A stretch of 33,457 bases of DNA from Alphaproteobacteria bacterium HGW-Alphaproteobacteria-3 (GTDB lineage Bacteria > Pseudomonadota > Alphaproteobacteria > Parvibaculales > Parvibaculaceae): contig PHEF01000044.1 of NCBI GenBank assembly GCA_002842875.1, positions 1-33,457 on the forward strand, written 5' to 3'. Position numbers and translations under genes: made by a program. Under the pieces are notes generated by a model. The model was not told the origin of the DNA and did not search any database. It saw only the letters and a list, made by a program, of their open reading frames with translations. Numbering within the stretch: position 1 is the stretch's first letter; every line of letters begins with the position of its first letter. Positions 1-10,336 of the stretch are shown here, in pieces.

Positions 1-12
1 GCCTGCCGCTGA

Positions 13-29
13 GGGACCGTGACGGTCCC
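13..29 (+). terminator. Perfect inverted repeat just after a possible upstream stop codon
   Basis: GGGACCGT (13-20) and ACGGTCCC (22-29) are exact reverse complements. They directly follow an in-frame TGA at 10-12 that may end the upstream gene (ribF is the usual neighbour of ileS, but too little sequence is present to say). There is no clean T-run after the stem, only a T-rich stretch around 49-58. This could be a weak terminator or simply a leader hairpin of ileS. Confidence 0.4.
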
Positions 30-92
30 GCGCGGCACGAGCCGGGTGTTTCTGTTTTCCAATCGCGCAACCCCGAATAGCTGGGACCCTCC

Positions 93-2948
93 ATGTCCAT
101 CGACGAAAACCCGACCGGCCGCGACTATCGCGACACGCTTTTCCTCCCCAAGACCGATTTTCCGATGAAGGCGGGGCTGCCCGTCCGCGAGCCCGAATGG
201 CTGGCGCGCTGGCAGAAGCTCGACCTCTACAAGCGCCTGCGCGAAGAGGCGAAGGGCCGCGAGACCTTCGTCCTGCATGACGGGCCCCCTTACGCCAACG
301 GCAACATCCATATCGGCCATGCGCTGAACAAGATCCTGAAGGACATCGTTGTCCGCTCGCAGCAGATGATGGGCAAGGACGCGGCTTACGTTCCCGGCTG
401 GGACTGCCACGGGCTGCCGATCGAATGGAAGATCGAGGAGAAGTACCGCAAGAAGGGCCTGAACAAGGACGAGGTGCCGCCGCTCGAGTTCCGCCGCGAA
501 TGCCGCGAATTCGCCCAGCACTGGGTCGATGTGCAGCGCGAGGAATTCAAGCGCCTCGGCGTCAGCGGCGAATGGGACAATCCCTACCTCACCATGTCCT
601 TCGACGCCGAAGCGAAGATCGTCGAGGAGTTCCAGAAATTCCTGATGAACGGTTCGCTCTATCGGGGGTCCAAGCCGGTCATGTGGTCGGTCGTGGAAAA
701 GACCGCGCTGGCGGAAGCGGAGGTCGAGTATCACGATCACCAGAGCCACACGATCTGGGTGAAGTTTCCTGTGGTGAAGGGCGATGCGCTTCAAGGCGCT
801 TCCGTCGTCATCTGGACAACGACGCCGTGGACCATTCCGGCGAACCGCGCGATCTCCTATTCGCCGAAAATCGCTTATGGCCTTTATGAAGTGAAGGCGA
901 CGGGCGAGAAGCTGGTGCTGGCCGATGCGCTCGCCGAACAGGTGAGGCCCGCCGCGAAGATCGAGGAATGGGCGCGGTTGCGCGACGTGACAGCGGACGA
1001 TCTGCAAGGTGTCGTCTGCGCGCATCCCTTTGCCGGTCAGGGCTACGATTTCGACGTGCCGATGCTCGCCGGCGATCATGTGACCGAAGAAGCGGGCACA
1101 GGCTTCGTCCATACGGCGCCCGGCCACGGCCAGGACGACCACATGATCTGGGTCGAGAATTTCGGCGCGAAGGAAATCCCCGAAACGGTGAACGAGGAGG
1201 GCGTCTATTACGATCATGTGCCGCTCTTCGCGGGGAAGTTCGTGCTGACGCGGCAGGGCAAGGAAGGCAACGCCAATGCCGCCGTGATCGAGGAACTGGA
1301 AAAGGCCGGCGCGCTTCTCGCCAGGGGCAAGGTGACGCATTCCTATCCCCATTCATGGCGCTCCAAGGCGCCGCTCATCTTCCGCAACACGCCGCAATGG
1401 TTCGTCGCGATGGATGCGAAGATCGAAGCGGCGGGCGGCAAGCCGTTCCGGCAGGTCGCGCTCGATGAAATCGAGAAGGTGCGCTGGGTGCCCGCGCGCA
1501 ACCGCAACCGGATTTACGCGATGGTCGAGACGCGGCCCGACTGGGTGCTGTCGCGCCAGCGCGCCTGGGGCGTGCCGCTCACGCTTTTCGTCAATGCGAA
1601 GACCGGCGAATTGCTGCGCGATCCGAAGGTCAATGCCCGCATCGTGGAGGCGGTGGCGAAGGAAGGCGCGGATGCCTGGTTCGAGCGCCCGGCGAGCTAT
1701 TTCCTCGGCAATGAATACGATGAAGCCGATTACGAACGCGTGACGGATATTCTCGATGTCTGGTTCGATAGCGGGTCTACCCATGCTTTCGTTCTGGAAG
1801 CGCGTGGGCTCCCCTCGCCCGCCGATCTCTATCTCGAGGGCTCCGACCAGCATCGCGGCTGGTTCCAGTCGTCGCTGCTCGAAAGCTGCGGCACCCGCGG
1901 CCGCGCGCCCTACCGCCAGGTGCTGACCCACGGCATGACGCTGACCGACAAGGGCCTCAAGATGTCGAAGTCGCTCGGCAACGCGATCGAGCCCGAGGCG
2001 ATCGTGAAGCAGAACGGCGCCGACATCCTGCGCCTCTGGGTTGCGAATACGGATTATTGGGAAGACCACAGCATCGGCAACGACATCGTCAAATCGAATG
2101 TCGAGGCCTACCGGAAGCTCCGCAACACCTTCCGTTACCTGCTCGGCAATCTCTCGGGCTTCGACGATGCGGAACGTGTCGACGTCTCCGACATGCCGGA
2201 ACTCGAACGCGTGATCCTGCATCGCCTTGCCGAACTCGACGAGCTCGTGCGCAAGGCTTACATGGATTACGACTTCAAGCGCGTGGCGCACACATTGTCG
2301 AATTTCATGAATGTCGAACTTTCGGCTTTCTATTTCGACATCCGCAAGGACGCGCTTTATTGCGACGCGCCGTCGGCGATCCGCCGCCGCGCCTGCCGCA
2401 CGGTACTCGATCACCTGTTCTCCCATCTGACGGCATGGCTCGCGCCGGTGCTCTGTTTCACGGTGGAAGAGGTCTGGCTCTCGCGCTTCCCGTCCGACAC
2501 GGGTTCGGTTCACCTGCGCACCTTCCCGGAAATCCCGGCCGAGTGGCGCAACGAAGCTCTGTCCGAGAAGTGGAAGAAGGTGCGCGAACTTCGCCGCGTT
2601 GTAACGGGCGCTCTCGAAGTCGAGCGCCGCGAGAAGCGGATCGGCGCGAGCCTCGAAGCGGCGCCGGAAGTCTTCGTCTCGCATCCCGATCTCGTGGAAG
2701 CGATGAAGGGCGTCGACCTCGCCGAAATCGCGATCACCAGCCAGGCGGCGCTTGTCGGCGGCGAGGGCCCGGCGGACGCCTGGAGGCTCGACGACGTGCC
2801 CGGCGTTGCCGTGGTGCCGAAGCTCGCGGAAGGGCGCAAATGCGCACGCTCCTGGCGCATCCTGCCGGAAGTCGGCAGCGATCCGGATTACCCGGACCTG
2901 TCGCTGCGCGATGCGGCGGCGGTTCGCGAATACGATGCGCAACGCTGA
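93..2948 (+). CDS. ileS: Isoleucyl-tRNA synthetase
   Basis: This cytoplasmic class Ia aminoacyl-tRNA synthetase charges tRNA-Ile with isoleucine and edits misactivated valine. The protein is 951 aa, the normal bacterial length. The HIGH motif is at residues 73-76 ([12 protein letters not shown] context) and KMSKS at 623-627, with the CP1 editing domain between them (TTTPWT and an HTAPGHG-type motif are visible) and an anticodon-binding domain after KMSKS. The C-terminal zinc module is degenerate: the first Cys of KCxRCW is kept, but the second is Ser and the distal CxxC pair reads S-L-R-D. The gene is followed 19 nt later by lspA, the usual neighbour. The ATG start fits the normal N-terminus, although the Shine-Dalgarno sequence upstream is weak. 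Confidence 0.97.
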   Translation: MSIDENPTGRDYRDTLFLPKTDFPMKAGLPVREPEWLARWQKLDLYKRLREEAKGRETFVLHDGPPYANGNIHIGHALNKILKDIVVRSQQMMGKDAAYVPGWDCHGLPIEWKIEEKYRKKGLNKDEVPPLEFRRECREFAQHWVDVQREEFKRLGVSGEWDNPYLTMSFDAEAKIVEEFQKFLMNGSLYRGSKPVMWSVVEKTALAEAEVEYHDHQSHTIWVKFPVVKGDALQGASVVIWTTTPWTIPANRAISYSPKIAYGLYEVKATGEKLVLADALAEQVRPAAKIEEWARLRDVTADDLQGVVCAHPFAGQGYDFDVPMLAGDHVTEEAGTGFVHTAPGHGQDDHMIWVENFGAKEIPETVNEEGVYYDHVPLFAGKFVLTRQGKEGNANAAVIEELEKAGALLARGKVTHSYPHSWRSKAPLIFRNTPQWFVAMDAKIEAAGGKPFRQVALDEIEKVRWVPARNRNRIYAMVETRPDWVLSRQRAWGVPLTLFVNAKTGELLRDPKVNARIVEAVAKEGADAWFERPASYFLGNEYDEADYERVTDILDVWFDSGSTHAFVLEARGLPSPADLYLEGSDQHRGWFQSSLLESCGTRGRAPYRQVLTHGMTLTDKGLKMSKSLGNAIEPEAIVKQNGADILRLWVANTDYWEDHSIGNDIVKSNVEAYRKLRNTFRYLLGNLSGFDDAERVDVSDMPELERVILHRLAELDELVRKAYMDYDFKRVAHTLSNFMNVELSAFYFDIRKDALYCDAPSAIRRRACRTVLDHLFSHLTAWLAPVLCFTVEEVWLSRFPSDTGSVHLRTFPEIPAEWRNEALSEKWKKVRELRRVVTGALEVERREKRIGASLEAAPEVFVSHPDLVEAMKGVDLAEIAITSQAALVGGEGPADAWRLDDVPGVAVVPKLAEGRKCARSWRILPEVGSDPDYPDLSLRDAAAVREYDAQR

Positions 2949-2967
2949 GCGCGGGAAAGAGGGAAAG

Positions 2968-3519
2968 ATGGCCGGCATGAGCCGCGAAACCTTCTGGGGG
3001 CCCTGGTCCCTCTTCGGCTCGCTGGTCGCGCTGGCCGGCTTCGGTGCCGACCGGCTGAACAAGTGGTGGATGATCGAGGTCTACGACATCGCCTCGCGCG
3101 GGCGCGTCGAGGTGACGTCCTTCTTCGATCTGGTCATGGCCTGGAACCTGGGCGTGAGCTACGGCCTCTTTCAGGCGCAGACGGCGCTCGGCGTGACGGT
3201 CCTCGCGGGCTTTGCGATCGCGGTCATCATCGGCCTCGGCCTCTGGCTGGCCCGGGTCGAATACAGGGTGACCGCGCTTGCCATCGGCCTCATCCTCGGC
3301 GGCGCGCTGGGGAACGTCTACGACCGCATTTTCTATGGCGCCGTGGCCGACTTTTTTAGTTTTCACGCCTTCGGATTTTACTGGTATATCTTCAATATTG
3401 CCGATGTGTGGATCGCGCTGGGCGTCGCGCTCATCATCCTCGAATCGGTCTTGCCGGGCCTTGTGGGCGCCGGCAAAAAGGATAGCCCAGACGGGAAGTC
3501 GGGCGGTACACCGGTCTGA
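2968..3519 (+). CDS. lspA: Lipoprotein signal peptidase (signal peptidase II)
   Basis: This inner-membrane aspartyl peptidase removes the signal peptide from prolipoproteins after lipidation of the lipobox Cys. It is 183 aa with four predicted membrane segments. The family motifs are present: NLGVSYGLF near 60-68, GNVYDR near 115-120, VADFF with catalytic Asp128, and FNIADVWI with catalytic Asp146. The start at 2968 is preceded by GAGGGA at good spacing; upstream in-frame codons overlap ileS and are not homologous to LspA. The Lys/Gly-rich tail is dispensable in the family. The next gene encodes a predicted lipoprotein, a likely substrate. Confidence 0.95.
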   Translation: MAGMSRETFWGPWSLFGSLVALAGFGADRLNKWWMIEVYDIASRGRVEVTSFFDLVMAWNLGVSYGLFQAQTALGVTVLAGFAIAVIIGLGLWLARVEYRVTALAIGLILGGALGNVYDRIFYGAVADFFSFHAFGFYWYIFNIADVWIALGVALIILESVLPGLVGAGKKDSPDGKSGGTPV

Positions 3520-3572
3520 TCGGCACAAAGCTGGCCGTACCGGCACAAGCCACGACCAAGGAGAGCCAAGAC

Positions 3573-4178
3573 GTGACCATCGAAGCGAATATCTCCCGCG
3601 GTGCCGGGTGGAGCGCAAAGTTGAGCCTTTTCGCCGCGCTCTCGCTTTCTCTGGCCGCCTGCGGCGGCGAGAGCCTCAGCGAAACGCTTGGTTATGGCAA
3701 ATCCGCTCCGGATGAATTCGCTATCGTGACCAAGGCGCCCCTTGTCATTCCGCCGGACTATTCGCTGCGCCCGCCGCAGCCCGGCGCGCCGCGCCCGCAG
3801 GAAATGGAACTTCAGCCCTCGGTTGGCGCACAGCGCGCCCTGATCGGCGAGCAAGCCCTGTCCGCCGACGGCGTTGGCCCGGCCCGGAGCCAGGGCGAGC
3901 AGGTTCTTCTCCAGGAAACCGGCGCCGAACAGGCGGATCCGCGCATCCGTCAGGTTGTCAATGCCGAGACCCGCTCGCTGGTCGAACGCGACAAGACCTT
4001 CGTCGATGACGTCATTTTCTGGAAGAAGGATGGCCCGGCGCCCGACGAACGGGTCGTGAACCCGGTGGAAGAGAGCGAGCGCATCCAGCAGAACGAGGCG
4101 GAAGGCAAACCCGTCACCGAGGGCGAGACGCCGACCGTTACACCGAAGAAGGAAGGCTGGCTCTCCGGCATCTTCTGA
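3573..4178 (+). CDS. DUF3035 family lipoprotein
   Basis: This is a predicted lipoprotein of 201 aa with a GTG start. A Shine-Dalgarno AAGGAG lies about 9 nt upstream and no ATG fits better. The N-terminus has a hydrophobic signal segment ending in the lipobox LAAC, with Cys30 as the lipidated residue. The mature part begins with Gly-Gly-Glu, then a Pro-rich segment (IPPDYSLRPPQPGAPRPQ), and has a charged, low-complexity C-terminal half rich in Glu. This matches the alphaproteobacterial DUF3035 family, whose function is unknown. It sits between lspA and the M16 peptidases, its usual place, suggesting an envelope role. The family call rests on pattern memory and is fairly confident. Confidence 0.85.
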   Translation: MTIEANISRGAGWSAKLSLFAALSLSLAACGGESLSETLGYGKSAPDEFAIVTKAPLVIPPDYSLRPPQPGAPRPQEMELQPSVGAQRALIGEQALSADGVGPARSQGEQVLLQETGAEQADPRIRQVVNAETRSLVERDKTFVDDVIFWKKDGPAPDERVVNPVEESERIQQNEAEGKPVTEGETPTVTPKKEGWLSGIF

Positions 4179-4285
4179 GCAAAGGGGTATGTGAGTGACG
4201 GAGGGACGAGGGTCTTTCCGCCATTATTTTCCCGTGCGCCGATAGCCTGAACGAGAGACAGGCCGGCGCTCCCGGAGGATGAGTC

Positions 4286-5653
4286 TTGTTGCGCACACGC
4301 TACCTCGCCGCCCTTCCCTTTGCCGCGCTGATCTTTCTCGTTCTCCTTGGCCTGTTGGCGGGGCGGGGCGGGAGCCTGACCGCGGATTTGCTGCCCGACA
4401 CCTTCCGGCTTTCGAACGGCATGGATGTTGTGGTGATCTCCGATCACCGCGCGCCCGTCGTGACGCATATGGTCTGGTATGAGGTCGGCGCCGCCGACGA
4501 GACGCCGGGCAAGACCGGGATCGCCCATTTCCTCGAGCATCTGATGTTCAAGGGCACGGACAAGATCGAGCCCGGCCAGTTTTCGCGGATCGTTGCGCGC
4601 AATGGCGGGCAGGACAACGCCTTCACGCATTACGACTTCACCGCCTATTTCCAGGTCATCGCAAAGGACCGCCTGCCTCTCGTCATGGAGATGGAGGCGG
4701 ACCGCATGAGCAATCTGAAGCTCACCGATGCCGAGGTTCTTCCCGAGCGCGACGTGGTGCTTGAGGAACTGCGCATGCGGATCGAGAACGACCCGGCAGC
4801 CGAGCTTCAGTCCGAGATGAACGCCGCGCTTTATGGCGGTCACCCTTACGGCCGCGACATCATCGGCCACAAGGCGGAAATCGCCGCCCTCGGCACCGGG
4901 GACGCACTGGACTTCTACAATCGCTTCTACACGCCGAACAATGCGACCCTGATCGTCGCGGGAGACGTGACGGCCGACGAACTGAAGCCGCTCGCCGAGA
5001 AATATTACGGCGGTATCGCGGAACGCGCGCCAACCTTCATGCGCAAGCGAACGCAGATCGTCTTGCCGGCGGAGGACAAGCGCGTGACGCGGCGCGACCC
5101 GCGCGTGGACGAAGCGACATGGATCAGGTTTTACCCCGCGCCGGGCTATGCGGGCGCAGGGGCCGAAAAAGGCGCGGCGCTCGACGTCCTCGGGCAGATT
5201 CTCGGTGGCGGAACCACAAGCCGCCTCTATCGCGCACTGGTCATGGAGCAAGGCGTCGCAACGGCGGTAAGCGCCTGGTACGAGGGCAGCCGCCTCGATG
5301 GCGGCAAGTTCGGATTCTATGCACTGCCTCAGGTGGGTGGCGGCCTCGAAGCGGTCGAAACCGCAGTCGAGGGGGAAGTTGCGCGGCTTCTCGAAGAGGG
5401 CGTGAGCGACGAGGAGATCGAGCGGGCAAAGACCGTGATCGTCGCCGGTGCCGTCTATGCGCGCGATAACCAGCGGACCATGGCCTACGCCTATGGCGAA
5501 GGCCTGATGACGGGCATGAGCACGGCGGAAATCCACGAATGGCCCGACCGCGTGCGCGAGGTGACGAAGGAGGATGTGCTGGAAGCGGCAAGATCGATTC
5601 TTGCCGGAACGCATTCCGTGACCGGCGAATTGCTGCCAGGGGAGCGTTCATGA
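4286..5653 (+). CDS. M16 family zinc metallopeptidase, catalytic subunit
   Basis: This is an insulinase/pitrilysin-family (M16B) protease of 455 aa, likely acting in the periplasm. The N-terminus (RTRYLAALPFAALIFLVLLGLLAG) is a signal peptide or anchor. The inverted zinc motif HFLEH is at residues 81-85, with the third ligand Glu at about 160-161 in the ERDVVLEEL segment, so the site looks intact. The start is TTG: two TTG codons (4286, 4289) follow GGAGGA at 4274-4279, and the ATG at 4279 is in another frame. The next gene overlaps by an ATGA junction and encodes the partner lacking the zinc motif, so the two should form the usual heterodimer. Confidence 0.92.
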   Translation: MLRTRYLAALPFAALIFLVLLGLLAGRGGSLTADLLPDTFRLSNGMDVVVISDHRAPVVTHMVWYEVGAADETPGKTGIAHFLEHLMFKGTDKIEPGQFSRIVARNGGQDNAFTHYDFTAYFQVIAKDRLPLVMEMEADRMSNLKLTDAEVLPERDVVLEELRMRIENDPAAELQSEMNAALYGGHPYGRDIIGHKAEIAALGTGDALDFYNRFYTPNNATLIVAGDVTADELKPLAEKYYGGIAERAPTFMRKRTQIVLPAEDKRVTRRDPRVDEATWIRFYPAPGYAGAGAEKGAALDVLGQILGGGTTSRLYRALVMEQGVATAVSAWYEGSRLDGGKFGFYALPQVGGGLEAVETAVEGEVARLLEEGVSDEEIERAKTVIVAGAVYARDNQRTMAYAYGEGLMTGMSTAEIHEWPDRVREVTKEDVLEAARSILAGTHSVTGELLPGERS

Positions 5654-7053
5654 TGGTGGGCATCGGCCGGCATATCGTCCGCGCTACAATCGCGGCTCTC
5701 TGTTTCTCCCTTGTCGCCGTTCTGCCGGTGCGCGCGATGGAGATCGAGCGTGTGGTGAGCCCTGGTGGCATCGAAGCCTGGCTCGTGCAGGAGGACTCCG
5801 TGCCCGTGGTGGTGATGGAGGTCGCGTGGAAAGGCGGCGCGGCCATCGACCCGGAAGGCAAGTCCGGTCTTGCCAGCATGGTGTCGGGCCTGCTCGACGA
5901 GGGTGCGGGCGAACTCGGTTCGGCGGCATTCCAGATTCGCATGCAGGATATCGCCGCGCGCATGTCGTTCTCCTCCGACAGCGATTATTTCAGCGGTACG
6001 CTGACGACGCTCGCAAACCGCAAGGACGAGGCATTCGAGCTCTTTGCGATGGCGATTTCCGAGCCGCGCTTCGATGAGGACGCGGTCGCGCGCATCCGTG
6101 GACAGATCGCGACCTCCATCGCACGCAATCGCCAGTCGCCGGACTGGATCGCCTCGAACGGCTGGTACAACGCGGCGTTCGGCGATCATCCTTATGCGCG
6201 GGACGGCGACGGAACGCCGGAAAGCATTGCCGCGATCGAGCGCGCCGATCTTGTCGCCTTCACGAAGAATGCGCTCGCCATGAGCAATCTGAAGATCGCG
6301 GTCGTGGGGCCGGTCACGCCTTCCGAACTGCGCTCGCTTCTCGACCGCACCTTTGGCGGCCTGCCGCGGGAAGCGCAGATTGCCGAGATTCCCAAGGTAG
6401 AGGTGAAAAAGGACGGCGAGGTCACGGTCGTGGTGCGCGACTTCCCGCAAAGCGTCGTGTTGTTCGGCCTGGAAGGCGTTTCGCGCGAAGACCCGGATTT
6501 CATTCCCGCCTATGTGATGAACTACATTCTCGGCGGTGGCAGCTTCTCCTCGCGCCTCACCGAAGAAGTGCGCGAAAAGCGCGGCCTTGCCTATTCGATC
6601 GGGACCTATCTCTATCCGATGGACAGCGCCGCCATGCTGCTCGGCCAGGTCGGCACCAAAAACGAGCGCGTCGGGCAGACGCTGTCGCTCATCCGCCAGG
6701 AGATGGCGCGCATGGCGCAAGAAGGCGTGACGGCCGATCAGCTCGACGATGCGAAGACCTATCTGACAGGGTCCTATCCGCTTCGCTTCACCTCGAACCG
6801 CTCCATTGCGAGCCAGCTTCTCGGCATCCAGATCGCCGGTTATGGCATCGATTATGTGGACGGCAGGAACGCTCTGATCGAGGCCGTGACACGGGAAGAT
6901 GTGGCGCGCGTCGCAAGGCGGCTGCTGAAGCCGGACGAGCTTCTGGTCACGATCGTGGGCAAGCCGAACCTCTCGCCCGAGCCGGAAGGCCTGCCCGCGA
7001 CCGACGACATGGCGCCGCCGCCGCCGGGCGGCCCAACGGAAGGCCATCACTGA
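5650..7053 (+). CDS. M16 family peptidase-like protein, non-catalytic subunit
   Basis: This protein is 467 aa with a cleavable-looking signal peptide ending near Val-Arg-Ala. The region that should hold HxxEH reads SGLASMVSGLLDEGAG, so the zinc ligands are missing. The C-terminal domain keeps the conserved Arg-Tyr region (TEEVREKRGLAYS), which in M16 heterodimers is supplied to the active site by the non-catalytic partner. The start ATG at 5650 overlaps the TGA of the catalytic subunit (ATGA), and the signal peptide follows at once, so translation is probably coupled. The C-terminal tail is Pro/Gly-rich. The physiological substrate is unknown. Confidence 0.92.
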   Translation: MMVGIGRHIVRATIAALCFSLVAVLPVRAMEIERVVSPGGIEAWLVQEDSVPVVVMEVAWKGGAAIDPEGKSGLASMVSGLLDEGAGELGSAAFQIRMQDIAARMSFSSDSDYFSGTLTTLANRKDEAFELFAMAISEPRFDEDAVARIRGQIATSIARNRQSPDWIASNGWYNAAFGDHPYARDGDGTPESIAAIERADLVAFTKNALAMSNLKIAVVGPVTPSELRSLLDRTFGGLPREAQIAEIPKVEVKKDGEVTVVVRDFPQSVVLFGLEGVSREDPDFIPAYVMNYILGGGSFSSRLTEEVREKRGLAYSIGTYLYPMDSAAMLLGQVGTKNERVGQTLSLIRQEMARMAQEGVTADQLDDAKTYLTGSYPLRFTSNRSIASQLLGIQIAGYGIDYVDGRNALIEAVTREDVARVARRLLKPDELLVTIVGKPNLSPEPEGLPATDDMAPPPPGGPTEGHH

Positions 7054-7075
7054 CGGGAACCGCTTCGGCTTCCCG
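7054..7075 (+). terminator. UUCG-capped hairpin after the M16 operon
   Basis: CGGGAA (7054-7059) pairs with TTCCCG (7070-7075). Inside it, GC-TTCG-GC forms a stable C(UUCG)G tetraloop with a two-base bulge. It begins right after the stop of the second M16 gene. The downstream sequence is only loosely T-rich (GGTGTTTCCGTTCTTGTT), so it may be a weak terminator or a 3'-end stabiliser. Confidence 0.45.
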
Positions 7076-7158
7076 GGTGTTTCCGTTCTTGTTACGCTCT
7101 CCCCCCTGGGCCTCGCGATTCCGGTCGCACGGGCCTCCTCCGGAATGTTGGAACGAGT

Positions 7159-8496
7159 ATGATGGCCGATACCGACCTGCCTTACCGTCAGTCCCTGGAC
7201 AATTGCTTTGCCGCCGCGATCGGCGATGGCGGCCTTTCGCGCGACAGCTACGGCAAGGCGCTCGCGCGCGCCGAAGAGGCGCTTTCCTGGCTGCGCAAGG
7301 CGCATGAGAGCGGCGATCTGCCTCTGCTTCGCGTGCCGGCGCGCCGCGACGACTTTGCGCGGATCGAGGAAGTGGCCGAAGGGCTCCGCAACGACACGAC
7401 GGATATCTTCATTTTCGGCATCGGCGGTTCGGCTCTCGGCGCGCAGGCGCTGGCGCAGCTCACCGGCTGGGGCACACAGGCGAACGTCCAGAAGGGGGTT
7501 CGCATCCACATCCCCGACAATCTCGACGCCACGACGATGGATGCCGCATTCTCGAACGCGGATCTGCGCACGACGCGCTTTCTTGTCGTCTCGAAATCGG
7601 GCGGCACTGTCGAGCCCGCGATCCAGACGCTTTCGGCGATGAGCGCCATCGCCGAGGCGGGCGGCGCGAAATACATGAAGCATCACTTCGCCGTGCTGAC
7701 GGAACCTGCGAAGAACGGCAAGCCGAACCCGCTGCGGGCGCTTGCGGAAGCACAGGGCTTTCCGACGCTGGAGCACGATCCGGGCGTTGGCGGGCGCTAT
7801 GCGGTGCTCACCAATGTGGGGCTGCTGCCGGCCTCTCTGATGGGGCTCGATATCGAGGCGGTGCGCGAGGGTGCGGCCTCAGTGCTGGCGCAGGTGCTGG
7901 ACGGTCGCCCGGCAGGCGGGGTTGCACCTGCCGCGGGCGCCGCGCTTTCCGTCGCCATGGCGGAGGAAAAAGGGACGTCCCTGTCGGTCGTCGTGGCCTA
8001 TGCCGACCGGCTCGAACGTTTCCTCGCCTGGTATTGTCAGCTCTGGGCCGAAAGTCTCGGCAAGGACGGCAAGGGCACGACGCCGGTGAAGGCGCTCGGT
8101 CCCGTCGACCAGCACAGCCAGTTGCAGCTCTGGCTCGCCGGGCCGAAGGACAAGCTCTTCACCGTCTTCATGACGGAGACGAAAGGCAGGGGCCCGAAGG
8201 CGTTGCCGGAGATTGCGGCGGGAACGGCATTCGATTTCCTCGGCGGGCACACGGTGGGCGATCTCGTCGATGCCGAACAGCGCGCGACGGCCGATACGCT
8301 CGTGAAGAATGGCCGTCCGGTCCGCACTTTCATGCTGCCGGTGCTCGACGAACGCACGCTCGGCGCGCTCTTCATGCATTTCATGCTGGAAACGATCGTC
8401 GCGGGGCGCATGCTCGGCGTCGATCCGTTCGATCAGCCGGCGGTCGAAGAGGGCAAGATCCTCGCACGGCAATATCTCGCCGAGGGAAAGGGCTGA
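7159..8496 (+). CDS. pgi: Glucose-6-phosphate isomerase
   Basis: This enzyme interconverts glucose-6-phosphate and fructose-6-phosphate in the cytoplasm. It is 445 aa, the short bacterial form rather than the roughly 550-aa E. coli type. Visible hallmarks are the SIS-domain phosphate loop [14 protein letters not shown] near residue 95, a PGI signature-like stretch ([19 protein letters not shown]) and the conserved QHS with His319 in [10 protein letters not shown]. The start is the first of two consecutive ATG codons; the Shine-Dalgarno (GGAACGAG) is weak. mutL begins 7 nt after its stop. A glucokinase that would feed this step lies about 14 kb away in the window. Confidence 0.93.
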   Translation: MMADTDLPYRQSLDNCFAAAIGDGGLSRDSYGKALARAEEALSWLRKAHESGDLPLLRVPARRDDFARIEEVAEGLRNDTTDIFIFGIGGSALGAQALAQLTGWGTQANVQKGVRIHIPDNLDATTMDAAFSNADLRTTRFLVVSKSGGTVEPAIQTLSAMSAIAEAGGAKYMKHHFAVLTEPAKNGKPNPLRALAEAQGFPTLEHDPGVGGRYAVLTNVGLLPASLMGLDIEAVREGAASVLAQVLDGRPAGGVAPAAGAALSVAMAEEKGTSLSVVVAYADRLERFLAWYCQLWAESLGKDGKGTTPVKALGPVDQHSQLQLWLAGPKDKLFTVFMTETKGRGPKALPEIAAGTAFDFLGGHTVGDLVDAEQRATADTLVKNGRPVRTFMLPVLDERTLGALFMHFMLETIVAGRMLGVDPFDQPAVEEGKILARQYLAEGKG

Positions 8497-8503
8497 CATC
8501 GCC

Positions 8504-10336
8504 ATGACCGGGGGCGCAGGCCGTATCAGGCGGCTCAGCGAAGGTACGATCAACCGCATCGCCGCCGGCGAAGTGGTCGAGCGCCCGGCAAGCGCGGTGA
8601 AGGAACTTGTCGAGAACGCGCTCGATGCCGGCGCGCGCCACATCGAGATCGCGATCGGCGGTGGCGGGCGCGACCTCATTCGCGTGAGCGACGACGGCAT
8701 CGGCATGAATGCGGAGGAACTCGCGCTGGCGGTCGAACGCCATGCGACCTCGAAGCTCCCGCTCGACGAGGCGGGCCTCGAAGACCTGCACGATATTGCG
8801 ACGCTCGGCTTTCGCGGCGAGGCGCTGCCCTCCATCGGCGCGGTGGCGCGGCTTTCCATTCTGAGCCGTCCAAGGGATACCGAAAGCGCCTTTCGCATCT
8901 CGGTCGAGGGCGGAAATGCCGGTGCGGCCGTACCGGCGGCAGGGCGGCAGGGAACGCAGATCGAGGTCCGCGACCTCTTCTATGCAACGCCCGCGCGCCT
9001 CAAATTCATGAAGAGCGAGCGCGCCGAAACGCTGGCCGTTTCCGACGTCGTGAAACGTCTCGCCATGGCGCATCCCGAAGTGGGCTTCACGCTGGAGAGT
9101 GGCGGCCGCAACCTGCTTCGCCTCGAACCGGAGCTGCCCGGCGAGGCGGGAAGGCTCACGCGCCTCGGCGCCATCATGGGCCGCGACTTCGAGGAAAACG
9201 CGCTGGCGATCGACGCGCTGCGCGAAGGCATCGCGCTCACCGGCTTTGCCGGGCTCCCGACCTATAATCGCGGCACGGCGCAGCTCCAGTTCCTCTTCGT
9301 CAACGGGCGGCCCGTGCGGGACAAGCTGATCGTCGGCGCGGTGCGCGGCGCCTATGCCGATTTCCTCGCCCGCGACCGGCATCCCGCTGTCGCGCTCTTC
9401 GTCGATCTCGATCCGCGCGATGTCGATGTGAACGTGCATCCGGCCAAGGCGGAAGTGCGCTTCCGCGATGCGGGGCTCGTGCGCGGCCTCATTGTCGGCG
9501 CATTGAAGAGAGCGCTGGCGGAGGCGGGGCATCGCGCCTCGACCACGGTGGCGGGCGCGGCGCTTGGCGCGGTGCGGCCGGAGATGACGGCACTGGCGGG
9601 CGCTTCGGCCTATGCGCCGCGCTGGCCTGCGGCAGGTCTCGCAAGACAGCCCGGTCTCGCCGAAGAAGCGGGCGGCTGGCAGGGCGCTTTCGCCGATCTC
9701 GGCGGCCATGCGGCGCGTGTCGAGCGCGCGCCCGAGACGACGGAAAATGCGCCTGCCCTCCCGCTCGGCGTAGCGCGCGGGCAATTGCACGAGACCTATG
9801 TGATTGCGCAGACGGCGGACGGCATCGTCATCGTCGACCAGCATGCCGCGCATGAACGCCTCGTCTACGAACGCATGAAGAAGGCGATGGCCGCGACGGG
9901 CGTTGCCCGGCAGCTCCTTCTCATTCCCGAGGTGGTCGACCTCGACGAAGCGGAAGCCGAACGCCTCGTCGCGCGCATTCCCGAACTCGCGGAACTCGGC
10001 TTCGTCATCGAAGGCTTCGGAGCGGGCGCGGTCGTCGTGCGCGAGGTGCCTGCGATCTTCGGGAAACTCGATGTGGGCGGTCTTGTGCGCGACCTTGCCG
10101 ACGATCTCTCCGAACTCGACGAGGCGCTGTCGCTGAAAGAACGGCTGGAAGAAGTTTGCGGCACCATCGCCTGTCACGGCTCCGTGCGCGCGGGCCGGCG
10201 GCTGACCGCCGAGGAAATGAATGCGCTGCTGCGCGAGATGGAGACGACGCCCCATTCCGGCCAGTGCAATCACGGCCGCCCGACCTATGTCGAACTGAAG
10301 CTCTCCGACATCGAACGGCTATTCGGACGCCGCTGA
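8504..10336 (+). CDS. mutL: DNA mismatch repair protein MutL
   Basis: MutL couples MutS mismatch recognition to downstream repair. The protein is 610 aa. The GHKL ATPase motifs are intact: [12 protein letters not shown] near 33-44 with general base Glu34, DDGIGM at 63-68, and GFRGEAL. The C-terminal domain carries the metal-binding endonuclease motif DQHA(x2)E(x4)E at 445-456 ([12 protein letters not shown]), as in MutL proteins from organisms without MutH, so this should be a nicking endonuclease. Near the C-terminus are [12 protein letters not shown] and CNHGRP (Asn where many families have Pro). The ATG at 8504 is chosen because upstream codons overlap pgi. The 3' end overlaps the convergent HAD gene by 18 bp. 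Confidence 0.96.
   Translation: MTGGAGRIRRLSEGTINRIAAGEVVERPASAVKELVENALDAGARHIEIAIGGGGRDLIRVSDDGIGMNAEELALAVERHATSKLPLDEAGLEDLHDIATLGFRGEALPSIGAVARLSILSRPRDTESAFRISVEGGNAGAAVPAAGRQGTQIEVRDLFYATPARLKFMKSERAETLAVSDVVKRLAMAHPEVGFTLESGGRNLLRLEPELPGEAGRLTRLGAIMGRDFEENALAIDALREGIALTGFAGLPTYNRGTAQLQFLFVNGRPVRDKLIVGAVRGAYADFLARDRHPAVALFVDLDPRDVDVNVHPAKAEVRFRDAGLVRGLIVGALKRALAEAGHRASTTVAGAALGAVRPEMTALAGASAYAPRWPAAGLARQPGLAEEAGGWQGAFADLGGHAARVERAPETTENAPALPLGVARGQLHETYVIAQTADGIVIVDQHAAHERLVYERMKKAMAATGVARQLLLIPEVVDLDEAEAERLVARIPELAELGFVIEGFGAGAVVVREVPAIFGKLDVGGLVRDLADDLSELDEALSLKERLEEVCGTIACHGSVRAGRRLTAEEMNALLREMETTPHSGQCNHGRPTYVELKLSDIERLFGRR

Noticed and set aside
3..80. Open frame at the window start ending with TAG at 78-80
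   Set aside because: Only 25 codons with no context; another frame stops at 10-12 just before a perfect hairpin, so I cannot decide which frame ended the upstream gene.
1353..3062. Long open frame antisense to ileS (569 codons)
   Set aside because: Low-complexity Arg/Ala/His-rich translation, no motif, fully overlaps a certain gene. Such frames are expected opposite GC-rich coding sequence.
5491..7776. Open frame of 761 codons antisense to the second M16 gene and pgi
   Set aside because: It spans two unrelated genes and their gap on the other strand, with no recognisable domain; a mirror frame of GC-rich codons.
8381..10273. Open frame of 630 codons antisense to mutL
   Set aside because: No domain and no ribosome-binding site; MutL on the other strand is certain.
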